From the NCBI GenBank assembly GCA_022794255.1, contig JAAWEL010000066.1, forward strand, positions 1-64,000: a stretch of DNA of 64,000 nt. Reading direction: 5' to 3'. The notes beneath the pieces are model-generated. The model was not told the origin of the DNA. It saw only the letters and a list, made by a program, of their open reading frames with translations, and ran no database searches. The position numbers and the translations under genes were made by a program. The DNA is from Lachnospiraceae bacterium (GTDB taxonomy: Bacteria; Bacillota; Clostridia; Lachnospirales; Lachnospiraceae). Within the stretch, counting starts at the first letter, position 1, and each line of letters opens with the position of its first letter. Shown here one piece after another: positions 8,936 to 18,302 of this stretch.

Positions 8936-10078
8936 ATGAGAAAATTTAAAACTGTGTTTATGCGCGGTGGTACCAGCAAAGGATGTATGTTTCACAAGGA
9001 AGATTTGCCAGAGGACCGAAACGAGTGGGATAAAATCTTTTTACAGTGTATGGGGGATCCGGACCCTAAGCAGATCGATGGATTGGGGGGGACAGTATCT
9101 TCCAATAACAAGATTGTGATCGTGTGGAAAAGCCAGGAGGAAGGGGTTGACGTGGAGTATCTGGTAGGCCAGGTGATCGTAGGCAAGAGCCAGGTGGATT
9201 ACAAGTCGAATTGCGGGAACATGACAGCAGCGGTAGGTCCTTATGCAGTGGAGGAGGGGATGGTTGACATTGTGGAGCCTGTTACCACAGTGCGTATGCT
9301 GAATCGGAACACAAATAAACATATTCAGGTAACTGTGCCCATTGATCCAGAGACGAAAACCTTTTCCCAGGAAGGGGATTGTGCCATTGCCGGAGTGGAT
9401 GGCACAGCGGCGGAGCTGAAGGTGAAATTCATGAATCCTGCCGGATCAAAAACCGGCAAGCTGCTTCCCACAGGAAATGTGCTGGATGTGCTGGAGATTC
9501 CGGGATTTGGAAAAATTGAGGCAAGCATTCTGGATGTATCCAATCCTATGGTTTTGGTGCGGGCAGAGGATATTGGCATGAAGGGAACAGAGCTTCCGGA
9601 GGAGATCAACCAAAATAAGGAGAACTGTGATCTCTTGGAAAAGATTCGGGGGACAGGCGCCTGCATGATGGGCTTTGCAAAGGATTTGAAAGATGCCACA
9701 GACAACAGTCCGGCAGTGCCAAAGGTTGGTTTTTTTACAACCCCCAAAGATTACAGGGATATTGCAGGGGAGCAGGCTCATAAGGAAGACATGGACGTGT
9801 GTGCCCGGGTGATTTCTGTGTTCAAATGTCATAAGGCATGCCCTTTGACTTCAGCCAGTTCTATCGCGGTGGCCGCATTTTTAAAGGGATCGGTTATCTA
9901 TAAAACAGTGGGAGCGCCCAAAGCAGGTACAGAGAATGTGCGGATCGGCCATCCCAGCGGTGTAATGACCATGAGCCCGGATTTGGTGGTTCATGGAGAG
10001 GAGATCAAACTGCCCAGTGTTGCTGTTTGCCGCACAGCCAGAAGAATTATGGATGGAACCGTGTATGTGAGAGAGTAG
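8936..10078 (+). CDS. PrpF-family isomerase (2-methylaconitate / 4-oxalomesaconate / methylitaconate isomerase type)
   Basis: A 380-residue protein with the PrpF (diaminopimelate-epimerase) fold. Landmarks are MRGGTSKGCMFHKEDLP at the N-terminus, IDGLGGTVSSNNK, the catalytic NCGN motif in DYKSNCGNMTAAVG, and RIGHPSGVM near the C-terminus. Known members shift double bonds or cis/trans geometry in aconitate-like acids: PrpF on methylaconitate, LigU on oxalomesaconate, Mii on methylitaconate. The open frame begins at 8888, but GGAGGAG at 8921-8927 points to ATG 8936. It lies between the transporter and the aconitase-like gene, so isomerisation should feed the hydratase. A decayed second copy is at 15186-15701. 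Confidence 0.9.
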   Translation: MRKFKTVFMRGGTSKGCMFHKEDLPEDRNEWDKIFLQCMGDPDPKQIDGLGGTVSSNNKIVIVWKSQEEGVDVEYLVGQVIVGKSQVDYKSNCGNMTAAVGPYAVEEGMVDIVEPVTTVRMLNRNTNKHIQVTVPIDPETKTFSQEGDCAIAGVDGTAAELKVKFMNPAGSKTGKLLPTGNVLDVLEIPGFGKIEASILDVSNPMVLVRAEDIGMKGTELPEEINQNKENCDLLEKIRGTGACMMGFAKDLKDATDNSPAVPKVGFFTTPKDYRDIAGEQAHKEDMDVCARVISVFKCHKACPLTSASSIAVAAFLKGSVIYKTVGAPKAGTENVRIGHPSGVMTMSPDLVVHGEEIKLPSVAVCRTARRIMDGTVYVRE

Positions 10079-10139
10079 ACGGGCAGGGAACACACGGTAG
10101 ATAAAAACATTATAGAAGAAAATCAGAAGGAGAAGAAAA

Positions 10140-12434
10140 ATGGTGAAGCTTTATGATACAGGTGCCTATCTGATAAATGGAACGACCCTGGTGCCAGAGG
10201 AGGATATGGCTCAGGTGAAGGCCTTAACCGGAAAAAGTGTGACAAAACAGGAGGCAAAAAAAGGTACAATGGCTTACTCTATTCTGGAAAAGCACAATAC
10301 ATCCGGCGATATGGATAAGCTTAAGATAAAATTTGATGCCATGACCTCTCACGATATTACCTTTGTGGGGATTATCCAGACAGCCAAGGCTTCCGGTATG
10401 ACGGAATTTCCCATACCTTATGTGCTGACCAACTGTCACAATTCTCTGTGTGCAGTGGGAGGCACTATCAATGAGGATGACCATGTATTTGGCCTGTCGG
10501 CCTGCCAGAAATACGGCGGTATTTTTGTTCCTCCCCATATTGGGGTCATTCACCAGTATATGCGGGAGACCATGGCGGGGGGCGGAAAGATGATCCTTGG
10601 TTCCGATTCTCACACCCGCTATGGAGCTTTGGGAACTATGGCAATCGGGGAGGGAGGCGGTGAGCTTGTAAAGCAGCTTTTGCGCGACACCTATGATATC
10701 GCTTATCCGGGAGTTGTGGCCATCTATCTGGATGGACAGGTAAATCCAGGGGTAGGGCCTCAGGATATTGCCATTGCCATTATTACGGCTGTATTTCAAT
10801 GCGGATATGTGAAAAACAAAGTGATGGAGTTTGTAGGGCCTGGGGTTTCCACCATAACTACAGATTTTAGAAATGGTGTGGATGTTATGACCACAGAGAC
10901 TACCTGTCTTTCTTCGATCTGGCGGACGGATGAGGACACAAAGGCATTTTTGACTCTTCATGGAAGAGAAGGGGATTATCAGGAGCTGAATCCGGCTCAG
11001 ATAGCTTACTATGACGGGGTGGTCTACGTGGATTTGAGCACAGTTAAGCCAATGATAGCCCTTCCGTTCCATCCCAGCAATGGATTTGAGATTCAAAAGT
11101 TGAATGAAAATCCAGGGGATATTCTGCGGAGTATTGAAAAGGAGGCAGCAAAGATTTCTGGCAATCCGGATATTGACTTCAGCCTGACAGATAAGCTGGT
11201 GGATGGAAAGCTGCAGGTGACTCAGGGGATTATTGCCGGATGCGCTGGCGGCAACTACACCAATGTGATGGAGGCAGCTCATATTCTGAAGGGAAAGAGC
11301 TGTGGCTTAGACTACTTCTCTCTGTCTGTATATCCATCTTCTCAGCCAGTGTACATAGATTTGGTGAAAAAGGGAGCTGTTGCAGATTTGATGGCAGCGG
11401 GAGCTGTATTAAAGACTGCTTTCTGCGGGCCATGTTTTGGTGCAGGAGATACCCCAGCCAACAATGGTTTTTCCATTCGTCATACCACCAGAAACTTCCC
11501 TAACCGTGAAGGATCCAAACCAGGAGTGGGACAGATGGCGGCAGTTGCTCTTATGGATGCCCGGTCTATTGCAGCTACGGCGGCTAATGGAGGACAGCTG
11601 ACAGCGGCCACGGATGTGGTTGATAAAACTTATGAGGTGCCTGCCTATGAGTTTGACAACCGTGTTTACAAGGCCAGGATTTATCAGGGATATAATAAAG
11701 GTGACAAGGGGAAGAAACTGGTATATGGTCCTAACATTAAGGACTGGCCAGAAATGAGCCCGCTGACAGATAATATCCTTTTAAGAGTGTGCTCGAAGAT
11801 ATTGGATGCCGTTACCACTACAGATGAGCTGATTCCTTCTGGAGAGACATCTTCTTACCGCTCCAATCCTCTGGGTCTGGCAGAGTTCACGCTTTCCAGA
11901 AGAGATCCGGAGTATGTGGGCCGTTCCAAAGCAGTGGATAAGATTGAAAAAGCCCGTGTGGCAGGTAGATGTCCCTGTGAGATGGAGCCAGAGCTAAAAG
12001 ACATATTTGACAAAATCCGCACCATTCCCGGTAGTGAGAATGTGAAAGCATCCGAGACAGAAGTGGGAAGTGTGGTCTATGCCCGCAAGCCTGGGGATGG
12101 CTCTGCACGGGAACAGGCTGCAAGCTGCCAGAGAGTGATCGGTGGTCTGGCTAATATCTGTACAGAGTATGCCACAAAGCGTTATCGCTCCAATGTAATG
12201 AACTGGGGGATGCTTCCCTTCCAGATGGAGGGTGAGCCGGAGGCCTTTGAGGTGGGAAGCTATATTTATGTACCAGGGATCAGGGAAGCGCTGGATGGAG
12301 ACATGAAAGGAATCAAGGCGTATATCATTGGGGATGAGATAAAGGAACTTCAATTGTATATTACGGACATGACACCGGACGAGAAAAAGATCGTGAAGGC
12401 TGGATCCCTGATCAATTTTAACCGTAACCGGTAA
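10140..12434 (+). CDS. Aconitase-superfamily hydratase (YbhJ-like)
   Basis: A 764-residue 4Fe-4S hydratase of the aconitase superfamily. The cluster ligands are visible as Cys368 ([10 protein letters not shown]), Cys429 and Cys432 ([12 protein letters not shown]). The substrate motif [20 protein letters not shown] is intact, followed by [12 protein letters not shown] in the third domain. The C-terminal swivel domain ends the protein ([34 protein letters not shown]). It resembles the YbhJ-type 'hydratase' group more than housekeeping aconitase. E. coli likewise keeps ybhJ with a PrpF-like gene (ybhH) and a transporter. Likely reaction: reversible hydration of an unsaturated di/tricarboxylate produced by the upstream isomerase. 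RBS AAGGAG precedes ATG 10140. It is the last gene of the operon; no terminator is obvious. Confidence 0.88.
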   Translation: MVKLYDTGAYLINGTTLVPEEDMAQVKALTGKSVTKQEAKKGTMAYSILEKHNTSGDMDKLKIKFDAMTSHDITFVGIIQTAKASGMTEFPIPYVLTNCHNSLCAVGGTINEDDHVFGLSACQKYGGIFVPPHIGVIHQYMRETMAGGGKMILGSDSHTRYGALGTMAIGEGGGELVKQLLRDTYDIAYPGVVAIYLDGQVNPGVGPQDIAIAIITAVFQCGYVKNKVMEFVGPGVSTITTDFRNGVDVMTTETTCLSSIWRTDEDTKAFLTLHGREGDYQELNPAQIAYYDGVVYVDLSTVKPMIALPFHPSNGFEIQKLNENPGDILRSIEKEAAKISGNPDIDFSLTDKLVDGKLQVTQGIIAGCAGGNYTNVMEAAHILKGKSCGLDYFSLSVYPSSQPVYIDLVKKGAVADLMAAGAVLKTAFCGPCFGAGDTPANNGFSIRHTTRNFPNREGSKPGVGQMAAVALMDARSIAATAANGGQLTAATDVVDKTYEVPAYEFDNRVYKARIYQGYNKGDKGKKLVYGPNIKDWPEMSPLTDNILLRVCSKILDAVTTTDELIPSGETSSYRSNPLGLAEFTLSRRDPEYVGRSKAVDKIEKARVAGRCPCEMEPELKDIFDKIRTIPGSENVKASETEVGSVVYARKPGDGSAREQAASCQRVIGGLANICTEYATKRYRSNVMNWGMLPFQMEGEPEAFEVGSYIYVPGIREALDGDMKGIKAYIIGDEIKELQLYITDMTPDEKKIVKAGSLINFNRNR

Positions 12435-12478
12435 GATTGAATAGGGAAACAGCGTAATTGCTCAGTCAATCGGAACAG

Positions 12479-12910
12479 TTACATGTATATCTCATCAGAA
12501 AGCTCAATGATATCATCAATTGGAATCCCAGTGCCGTCCTGTAAAATAACTTTGCGATGATACCAGTCTGTTTTTTTCAGAAAGCCAGTGGCAGAGACAT
12601 AAGCGCCGCCGGCTTTTTCTTTGTCTGGAAGAAAATACTGGATGGTGATCTGGGGGTGAAGAGAGGCATTTTGATGCAGCCTGCGGAGCTTTTCGTCCAA
12701 AAGATCTTTGGCATTTTCGTCCAGTTCAATCCTTTCGTCCGTAAAACGAGCTGCCTTTCGGACTGCGTCATGATAGCTGGTCAGAGCGGCAAAGGGAGCA
12801 AACTGAGCGGCCCGGTCTCTCGCCGGCATAGGAGGGTGAGTGGCGGAGACGGGGTGGGAGAGATAGAGAATATCCTTATAAGGAAAAGGGGATGGTTGGG
12901 AATGGTTCAT
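12479..12910 (-). CDS. YolD-like family protein, partner of the Y-family polymerase
   Basis: A 143-residue small protein. It contains a conserved N-terminal segment PPMPARDRAAQFAPFAAL and a C-terminal beta-rich domain (TIQYFLPDKEKAGGAYVSAT ... IPIDDIIELSDEIYM). This is the pattern of the YolD-like proteins found beside UmuC/DinB-type polymerases in Firmicutes, where they are thought to modulate translesion synthesis. The open frame can be read from a TTG at 12943, but AGGAAA followed by ATG at 12910 is the better start. It is 74 bases downstream of the polymerase gene on the same strand, so the two form an operon under the SOS-type promoter at 14637-14665. Confidence 0.8.
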   Translation of the reverse strand: MNHSQPSPFPYKDILYLSHPVSATHPPMPARDRAAQFAPFAALTSYHDAVRKAARFTDERIELDENAKDLLDEKLRRLHQNASLHPQITIQYFLPDKEKAGGAYVSATGFLKKTDWYHRKVILQDGTGIPIDDIIELSDEIYM

Positions 12911-12984
12911 GGTTTTCCTTTCGTTGTGTTTTTTGGAGTGCAATTACTTGGGAGAGAGGCAGCCAGGCAATGGGGCAGGGACAG

Positions 12985-14514
12985 TCATGCATTATGGCCG
13001 CCGATCTGTTTGTTCCGTTCCCTGGCAGTGGCGCCCTCTTCCAGGCTCATGCCTTTTAATATGGCGTTTTTGCCGAACTTCTTTTTAACAGTTAGCATGG
13101 CCTTTTGAAGCTGTTTTTCTTTTTGCAGCATGGCCTCTTCTTTCTGGTGTTGCCTCTCTAACTGTTCGTAGTCGGTAAACAGGTTCAGCTGTTCAAAGCC
13201 TTTGGAATGTTGGACAGAGGATGCTGGTGTTATGCGGGTGGCTGTGATGTAAATTCGCTTAATCAGAAGATTCCTGTCTGCAATCTGGTCAAACAGCTCC
13301 AGGGCGGAGCAGATGATCTGTCTGGCGGAGGAAGTCTGCCGGGGCAGGTTGACTGTGCCGTGGGCATGTTTGGGAATCTTCCGCCCATAACGGTCTGTGG
13401 TGACGGGACCTTTGTAGATTTGGCGTATCTGAGGGTCTGTGAGGCAGGCCATGTCATAGCCTGCAGTGAGAACCAGCTGAGAGGTTACTAGGTTTTTGTC
13501 CACCAGATCCAGAGCCAGCTGGTCAGCCATCTCCTTGATCACCAGACGGGCTTTGTCAAAGGAGTAGGGACAGGAGAGAATCTGGCCGCCTCCAATACTG
13601 CTGCTTTCCGGTTGATAGGACTTGATATCTGCCATGGTGCAGGGCTCCCATCCCCAGGCATGGTCGATGAGGAGTTCTGCATTGATGCCAAATAGACGGT
13701 ACAAAAGCTCTTCATTGTGAAAGTCACCGGGCTTTCCCAGAGAGCAACGGGCAATATCTCCCATGGTGCAGAGGCCATGCTCTTTCAGCTTGATGGAATA
13801 GCCGTGTCCGATGCGCCAGAAATCGGTGAGAGGGCGATGATTCCACAAAAGGCGGCGGTAGGATATCTCGTCAAGCTCTGCAATACGGACACCGTGCTCA
13901 TCTGCAGGAACATGCTTAGCCATAATGTCCATGGCCACCTTGGCCAGATAGAGATTTGTCCCAATACCACCAGTGGCGGTAATGCCAGTGGTTTTTTGCA
14001 CATCACGAATCATCCTTCCCACTAGCTCCCGGGCAGAGGGGCAGCGGGGAGAGAGATAACCGGTGACATCGATCATGACCTCATCAATGGAATAGACATG
14101 AATGTCCTCCGGAGCGATATATTTTAAATAAATATCATAGATTCTGGTGCTGTATTCCATGTAGAGGGACATCCGGGGAGTGGCAGTAATGTAGTCTAAG
14201 GACAGATCAGGGCGGGCTTTGACCTCAGGATCGTGGAAGGAGGAGCCAGAAAAGGTATGGCCAGGGGCGTGGAGGCTTCTCTGGGAATTGATCTGTTCGA
14301 CCTTCTGAATCACCTCAAACAGGCGGGGGCGTCCAGGAATGCCGTAGGCCTTTAGGGAGGGGGATACGGCAAGGCAGATCGTCTTTTCCGTGCGGCTCTT
14401 GTCAGCCACCACCAGGTTGGTGGTAAGAGGGTCAAGTCCCCGCTCAATGCATTCAGCGGAGGCGTAGAAAGACTTTAAATCAATGGCAGCATAAACAGGA
14501 TCTTTTGGTGGCAT
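12985..14514 (-). CDS. Y-family (UmuC/DinB-type) translesion DNA polymerase
   Basis: A 509-residue error-prone polymerase. The catalytic palm motifs are visible: YAAIDLKSFYASAEC (metal-binding Asp12) and VYSIDEVMIDVTGY (Asp-Glu pair). ATGGIGTNLYLAKVAMD and the helix-hairpin-helix-like WRIGHGYSIKLKEHG follow. A C-terminal little-finger and extension region covers about residues 290-509, ending in a charged coiled segment rich in Gln/Glu/Lys (about 445-480). Length is above classical DinB (about 350) and fits the UmuC/UvrX-like Firmicutes group. Its promoter carries a perfect GAAC-N4-GTTC LexA-type box, so SOS induction is likely. It is followed by the YolD-like gene. Confidence 0.92.
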   Translation of the reverse strand: MPPKDPVYAAIDLKSFYASAECIERGLDPLTTNLVVADKSRTEKTICLAVSPSLKAYGIPGRPRLFEVIQKVEQINSQRSLHAPGHTFSGSSFHDPEVKARPDLSLDYITATPRMSLYMEYSTRIYDIYLKYIAPEDIHVYSIDEVMIDVTGYLSPRCPSARELVGRMIRDVQKTTGITATGGIGTNLYLAKVAMDIMAKHVPADEHGVRIAELDEISYRRLLWNHRPLTDFWRIGHGYSIKLKEHGLCTMGDIARCSLGKPGDFHNEELLYRLFGINAELLIDHAWGWEPCTMADIKSYQPESSSIGGGQILSCPYSFDKARLVIKEMADQLALDLVDKNLVTSQLVLTAGYDMACLTDPQIRQIYKGPVTTDRYGRKIPKHAHGTVNLPRQTSSARQIICSALELFDQIADRNLLIKRIYITATRITPASSVQHSKGFEQLNLFTDYEQLERQHQKEEAMLQKEKQLQKAMLTVKKKFGKNAILKGMSLEEGATARERNKQIGGHNA

Positions 14515-14535
14515 GGCGTAATCTCCGGTCTTTTA

Positions 14536-14569
14536 AAGGACAGAGTGCATAATAAATCTCTCTGTCCTT
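14536..14569 (-). other. Inverted repeat in the polymerase mRNA leader
   Basis: A perfect 10-bp inverted repeat (AAGGACAGAG / CTCTGTCCTT) with a 14-base loop, about 20 bases upstream of the polymerase start codon. It could fold in the mRNA leader. It has no T-tract on the transcribed strand. Confidence 0.45.
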
Positions 14570-14636
14570 GCTGGACTCTGATCATTAACCTACGGGTTGC
14601 TTGTTGGTGGTTGTAAAGAAAAATGTTTCTGTCATA

Positions 14637-14665
14637 AGAATAGAACAGATGTTCGATTTTGTAAA
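14637..14665 (-). promoter_or_regulatory. SOS-type promoter: LexA/DinR box inside the spacer
   Basis: On the minus strand, TTTACA (14665-14660) and TATTCT (14642-14637) are 17 bases apart. The spacer contains GAAC-AGAT-GTTC (14643-14654), a perfect inverted repeat matching the Gram-positive LexA box core GAACNNNNGTTC. LexA binding would block the promoter directly. Confidence 0.75.
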
Positions 14666-14707
14666 ATATTTATAAGTTATAGAAAGATGATACTTTATAA
14701 CTATAAA

Positions 14708-14875
14708 CTATGGAAAAATGTATGCAGGACCAGAAACTGCCAGTTGCGGTAGTAATCCTATGAGGGTGACTTTCAGACTGGCGTTCAAAATCCGCTCTAA
14801 TTCCTCTCTTGGGATTTCCATATCCTCAAATTGCCGGATACTTCTTCTTTCGTTCACCACTTCATAAAATCCCAT
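14708..14875 (-). pseudogene. Nitroreductase N-terminal fragment
   Basis: Only the first roughly 33 residues resemble a nitroreductase: MGFYEVVNERRSIRQF, then MEIPREELERILNASLK. Full nitroreductases have about 170-200 residues with FMN-binding segments further on. Here the similarity ends at NASLK and the frame stops about 20 codons later. A deletion has apparently removed the rest. No function is expected. Confidence 0.6.
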
Positions 14876-15185
14876 GATTTTTAGCATATTCACTGTATAG
14901 AGCAAACTGCGCATCTCGGAATTTGCAGTATAGATAAGCGTTTTTCTTATTTTCTTTCGTTATAATGTCCACCCCTTTCTTACAGTAAATTTCAGTATAG
15001 TCAAATTATTTACTAGCAGAGTGATAGCACATCAGTCGAATTTTGTCAAGGATGCAGGAATAAAAAGCTGGTATCCTTTCGATTCTGCTCCTACAGTTGT
15101 TCATTGTGGAATTGAAATGGAGTGAGCAAAAGAAAAGCTCTATGGGGCAGGACCATGGTCCGAAAAAAGAAAAAGGGGAAAGTAT
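14876..15185. other. Decayed intergenic stretch
   Basis: No intact gene. A plus-strand frame around 15070-15165 reads like a coding remnant (SWYPFDSAPTVVHCGIEME, stop, AKEKLYGAGPW) but I cannot name it. Together with the flanking nitroreductase and PrpF fragments this suggests an eroding segment between 14.7 and 15.7 kb. Confidence 0.3.
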
Positions 15186-15701
15186 ATGTCAAAACGTGCG
15201 CAGAAATAAAAAAGGATTCCATGTGCTTATATGAGAGGAGACACTTTAAAAGTGGTTGTTTTTCATGAGAAGGATTTGCCAAAGGATAAGAGGAAGCTGA
15301 ATGATATTTTTTTGAAGGTGATGGGGACACCGGACGTGAAGCAGATTGACAGGATGAGGGGCACTGTGCTGTCCTTCTCAAAAATTGCTGTGATCAAAAA
15401 GTCCAAGCAGGTGGGAATCAATGTGGATTACACGTTTTGTCAGGTTAATATAGAAATTCCAGTGGCGGATTTCAAGGCTAACTGTGGGAACATTTCTTCT
15501 ACTGCAGGCCTCTTTGCCATTGATGAAGGGTTGGTGGAGCCGATAACGGAAGTGAGGGTGTTTAACACCAGTACGGGCAAGGTGATTGTGAAACGGGTCC
15601 AGGTAAAGGATGGGAAAGCCTGCGTGTACGGAGATGGGAGGATTTCCGGAGTGCCGGGAACCAGGTCACGGATTGATGAGTGTTTTGAGTCCCAGCCATG
15701 A
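15186..15701 (+). pseudogene. Broken PrpF-family isomerase (second copy)
   Basis: Reading from ATG 15186 gives MSKRAQK, then a TAA stop at codon 8 (15207-15209), and the same frame continues as KRIPCAYMRGDTLK and onward. This closely parallels the intact PrpF at 8936, including the catalytic NCGN (DFKANCGNISSTAG). Compared with the intact copy the glycine-rich MRGGTSKG is altered to MRGDTLKV. The frame ends at 15701 after about 170 codons, roughly half of the usual 380. So it carries both an early nonsense codon and loss of the C-terminal half. An AGGGG ribosome site still precedes the original start. A start at the in-frame ATG 15231 would be possible, but half a fold is unlikely to work. 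Confidence 0.85.
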
Positions 15702-16078
15702 CATTTTTTATCCATTAGCGTACCGCATTTGAATAAAAGACCTGGTTTTTGCTTTCTATCTATTGGCCTATTGATTACGGCGTTGGTAAGATTTGTGCCT
15801 CTGCAAAGATACATGTACTGAAATAGATTGGATTATCCAGGCAAGACTGCTACTGACCACTTATCGTTCCTATCCGGCAATAGAGCAATAAGCGATGGAT
15901 GTTGCTTTTTTGTCTACGTATTTCATAAAAGTGCAGGTTGTCAAACACATTCATTTTTGATATAATTCCTTCCGGGAAGTTATAGTAAGTGACAAATTAG
16001 CAGGTTATTTATTATGACTCTTTGAGAGTTATGCACAATAATTGTGTATTCTTATTACATGAAGGAGGAGTTCCGTGA
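15702..16078. other. Intergenic region with permease promoter
   Basis: No gene is seen in these 377 bases. The first 200 bases may include decayed remains of the PrpF 3' half, but I could not align them. The right half carries the permease promoter (15938-15966) and a CACAAT-A-ATTGTG palindrome at 16034-16046. Confidence 0.5.
15938..15966 (+). promoter_or_regulatory. Promoter of the amino-acid permease gene
   Basis: TTGTCA (15938-15943), 17-base spacer, perfect TATAAT (15961-15966). The leader to ATG 16079 is about 105 bases and contains the perfect palindrome CACAATAATTGTG at 16034-16046. Confidence 0.75.
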
Positions 16079-17515
16079 ATGAAGGACACAAAGAAAATTA
16101 AGTGGTATGCTCTGGCAACAATGGGTTTTTCTACTGTGTGGGGATTTGGAAATGTTGTGAACGGGTTCGTCTATTTTAACGGGATCCAGGTGATTCTCAG
16201 CTGGCTGGTAATGTTTGCTCTGTATTTTATTCCCTATGCATTGATGGTAGGTGAGCTGGGCTCTGCCTTTAAGAATGAAGGAGGCGGTGTAAGCTCCTGG
16301 CTTCATCAGACCACCAATGCCAAGCTGGCTTACTATGCCGGATGGACCTACTGGGCCTGTCATGTCACCTATATTGCCAGCAAGGGAAGTGGTGGCTTGA
16401 AAGCGGCCAGCTGGGCTGTTTTCCGCAATGCGGAGACATACGATTCCTTTCCCACCCTCTATGTACAGCTGGCCACTTTAGGGGTGCTGCTTTTGGGCTG
16501 TTATATTGCCAGCCGGGGATTGAATCCTTTAAAAAGGCTGCTGACGCTGGCCGGGACCACCACTTTTATCATGTCCCTGCTCTATATTGTTATGATGTTT
16601 GCTGCTCCCATGATCAATCCAGAGGCAGCATATGTGAAGATGGATTTCAGTCTGAAGAATCTGGTGCCGGATTTTAATGTGGCCTATTTTACCTCTCTGT
16701 CTATTCTGGTATTTGCAGTAGGAGGATGTGAGAAAATTTCACCGTATGTCAACAAGGTAGAGAATCCAAGCAGAGGTTTTCCCAAAGGGATGATCGCCTT
16801 AGCGGGTATGGTGGTGCTGTGTGCTATTTTAGGTACCATAGCCATGGGAATGATGTTTGATCCCATATTGATCAACAGCAGCGAGGAGGCATTCAGCGCA
16901 TATGCAGCCAATGGCGCTTACTGGGCATTTCAAGAGCTGGGCCGGTACTATCATATGGGGGATTTGTTTTTGATTATTTATGCTCTCTGCAATGTGATCA
17001 GCCAGTTTGCCATCCTGGTTCTGAGTATTGATGCGCCTTTGCGGATGCTGCTGGATAATGAACATACTCGCCAGTTTATTCCCACCGCATTGCAGAAGAA
17101 GAATCCGTATGGAGTTTACAGCAATGGTATTATAATGGTGGTGATTCTCTCTGGTGCCATCATTTTAGTGCAGTCCTTTGTTCCCGGGGCAGCCTCGGTA
17201 TTGCGGCAGCTGACAAAGCTGAATTCCGTATGTATGCCCATGCGTTACATGTGGGTATTCGTAGCATACCTGGCTCTTAGGAAAGCGATTCACAAAATTC
17301 CGGCAGAGTACCGTTTTGTGAAGAATCAGGCAGTGGCCAATTTTTTCGGTATCTGGTGTTTTGGGGTGACGGCTGTCTGCTGTGTTTTGGGAATGTATGA
17401 CAAGAATCTGTTTACCTTTGCGCTGAATGTGATTACGCCTATTGTGCTGACCATGCTGGGAGTCATTCTGCCCCGGATTGCCAGGCGGGAGCAAGAAAAA
17501 GGAGGGAAACGTTGA
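16079..17515 (+). CDS. APC superfamily amino-acid permease (GadC/YjeM-like antiporter group)
   Basis: A 478-residue membrane protein with about 12-13 hydrophobic segments. The N-terminal helix (MGFSTVWGFGNVVNGFVYF) carries the unwound-helix glycine motif of the APC fold. Helix 2/3 region GELGSAFKNEGGGVSSWLHQ matches the glutamate/GABA antiporter-type subfamily. The helix 6 region VFAVGGCEKISPYVNKVENP is the conserved substrate site. Family members exchange or import amino acids such as glutamate, GABA or arginine; the substrate is not assignable here. RBS AAGGAGG at 16062-16068 is ten bases from ATG 16079. A Crp/Fnr regulator gene follows 78 bases downstream on the same strand and may be co-transcribed. 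Confidence 0.88.
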   Translation: MKDTKKIKWYALATMGFSTVWGFGNVVNGFVYFNGIQVILSWLVMFALYFIPYALMVGELGSAFKNEGGGVSSWLHQTTNAKLAYYAGWTYWACHVTYIASKGSGGLKAASWAVFRNAETYDSFPTLYVQLATLGVLLLGCYIASRGLNPLKRLLTLAGTTTFIMSLLYIVMMFAAPMINPEAAYVKMDFSLKNLVPDFNVAYFTSLSILVFAVGGCEKISPYVNKVENPSRGFPKGMIALAGMVVLCAILGTIAMGMMFDPILINSSEEAFSAYAANGAYWAFQELGRYYHMGDLFLIIYALCNVISQFAILVLSIDAPLRMLLDNEHTRQFIPTALQKKNPYGVYSNGIIMVVILSGAIILVQSFVPGAASVLRQLTKLNSVCMPMRYMWVFVAYLALRKAIHKIPAEYRFVKNQAVANFFGIWCFGVTAVCCVLGMYDKNLFTFALNVITPIVLTMLGVILPRIARREQEKGGKR

Positions 17516-17593
17516 GAACAAAAAAGGCGGAGAAGGAAGCGTGTATGGGGCCTTTGCTGCCGGGAAAACCTTGTCTGAAAAGGGAGGGATTTT

Positions 17594-18247
17594 ATGATGT
17601 TTGCTGATTGCTTTCCCATATGGGAGAGGCTGACGCCTGCCTGGCAGGACAGACTTACTGCTTGTATGTACAACAAAACCTTTAAGAAAGGCGAGATCCT
17701 TTATAACGGTTCCGGAAACTGTACCGGTCTTTTAATAATAAAGACCGGCCAGCTGAGGGCATATATTCTTTCTGAGGAGGGGCGGGAGATTACTATCTAC
17801 CGCCTTCTTGAAATGGATATGTGTTTGTTTTCTGCATCCTGTATCATGAACAGCGTCCGGTTTGACATCACGGTGGAGGCGGAAAAGGATTCGCAGGTCT
17901 GGATTATTCCTGCCGAGATTTACAGGCAGATGATGGAAGAATCCGTGGTGGTTGCCAATTACACCAATGAAATCATGGCTAGTCGTTTTTCCGATGTGAT
18001 GTGGCTGATGGAACAGATCATGTGGAAGAGTATGGACAGACGGGTAGCTGCCTTTTTGCTGGAAGAGCTTTCCCTGGAGGGGCAGATGAGGCTGAAGCTG
18101 ACCCACGAGGAGATCGCCAACCATTTAGGAACCCACCGGGAGGTTATCACCCGAATGCTCCGGTATTTTCAGAGCGAAGGCATCATCAGAATGTCCCGGG
18201 GAGTGGTGGAGGTGTTAGACACCAAAAGGCTACAGCAGATGCAGTAG
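17594..18247 (+). CDS. Crp/Fnr family transcriptional regulator
   Basis: A 217-residue regulator. Residues 1 to about 125 form the cupin-like effector domain (TFKKGEILYNGSGNCTGLLI, YRLLEMDMCLFSASCIM). The C-terminal winged helix contains EEIANHLGTHREVITRML, a canonical Crp/Fnr recognition helix. Fnr's N-terminal cysteine cluster is not present; three cysteines at about residues 6, 24 and 43, plus two at about 76 and 82, are scattered. The effector is therefore unknown. It lies between the permease and the ferredoxin/polyferredoxin genes. A TGTGACAATGTTACA inverted repeat upstream of the latter (19172-19186) is a candidate site. Confidence 0.88.
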   Translation: MMFADCFPIWERLTPAWQDRLTACMYNKTFKKGEILYNGSGNCTGLLIIKTGQLRAYILSEEGREITIYRLLEMDMCLFSASCIMNSVRFDITVEAEKDSQVWIIPAEIYRQMMEESVVVANYTNEIMASRFSDVMWLMEQIMWKSMDRRVAAFLLEELSLEGQMRLKLTHEEIANHLGTHREVITRMLRYFQSEGIIRMSRGVVEVLDTKRLQQMQ

Positions 18248-18302
18248 AGGGTATGGGGAAACAGTCAGCCGTGGTCAGTAATTCCTTAGTCCGGAAAAGG
18301 AT

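Noticed and set aside
10224-11282. Long open frame (352 codons) on the minus strand inside the aconitase-like gene
   Set aside because: It is a shadow of the hydratase gene: His/Ser/Cys-rich, with no ribosome site and no motif, while the plus strand has intact aconitase motifs.
16034-16046. Palindrome CACAATAATTGTG as a defined Crp/Fnr site
   Set aside because: The symmetry is perfect but the half-sites do not match known Crp or Fnr consensus spacing, so it is recorded only as part of the leader.
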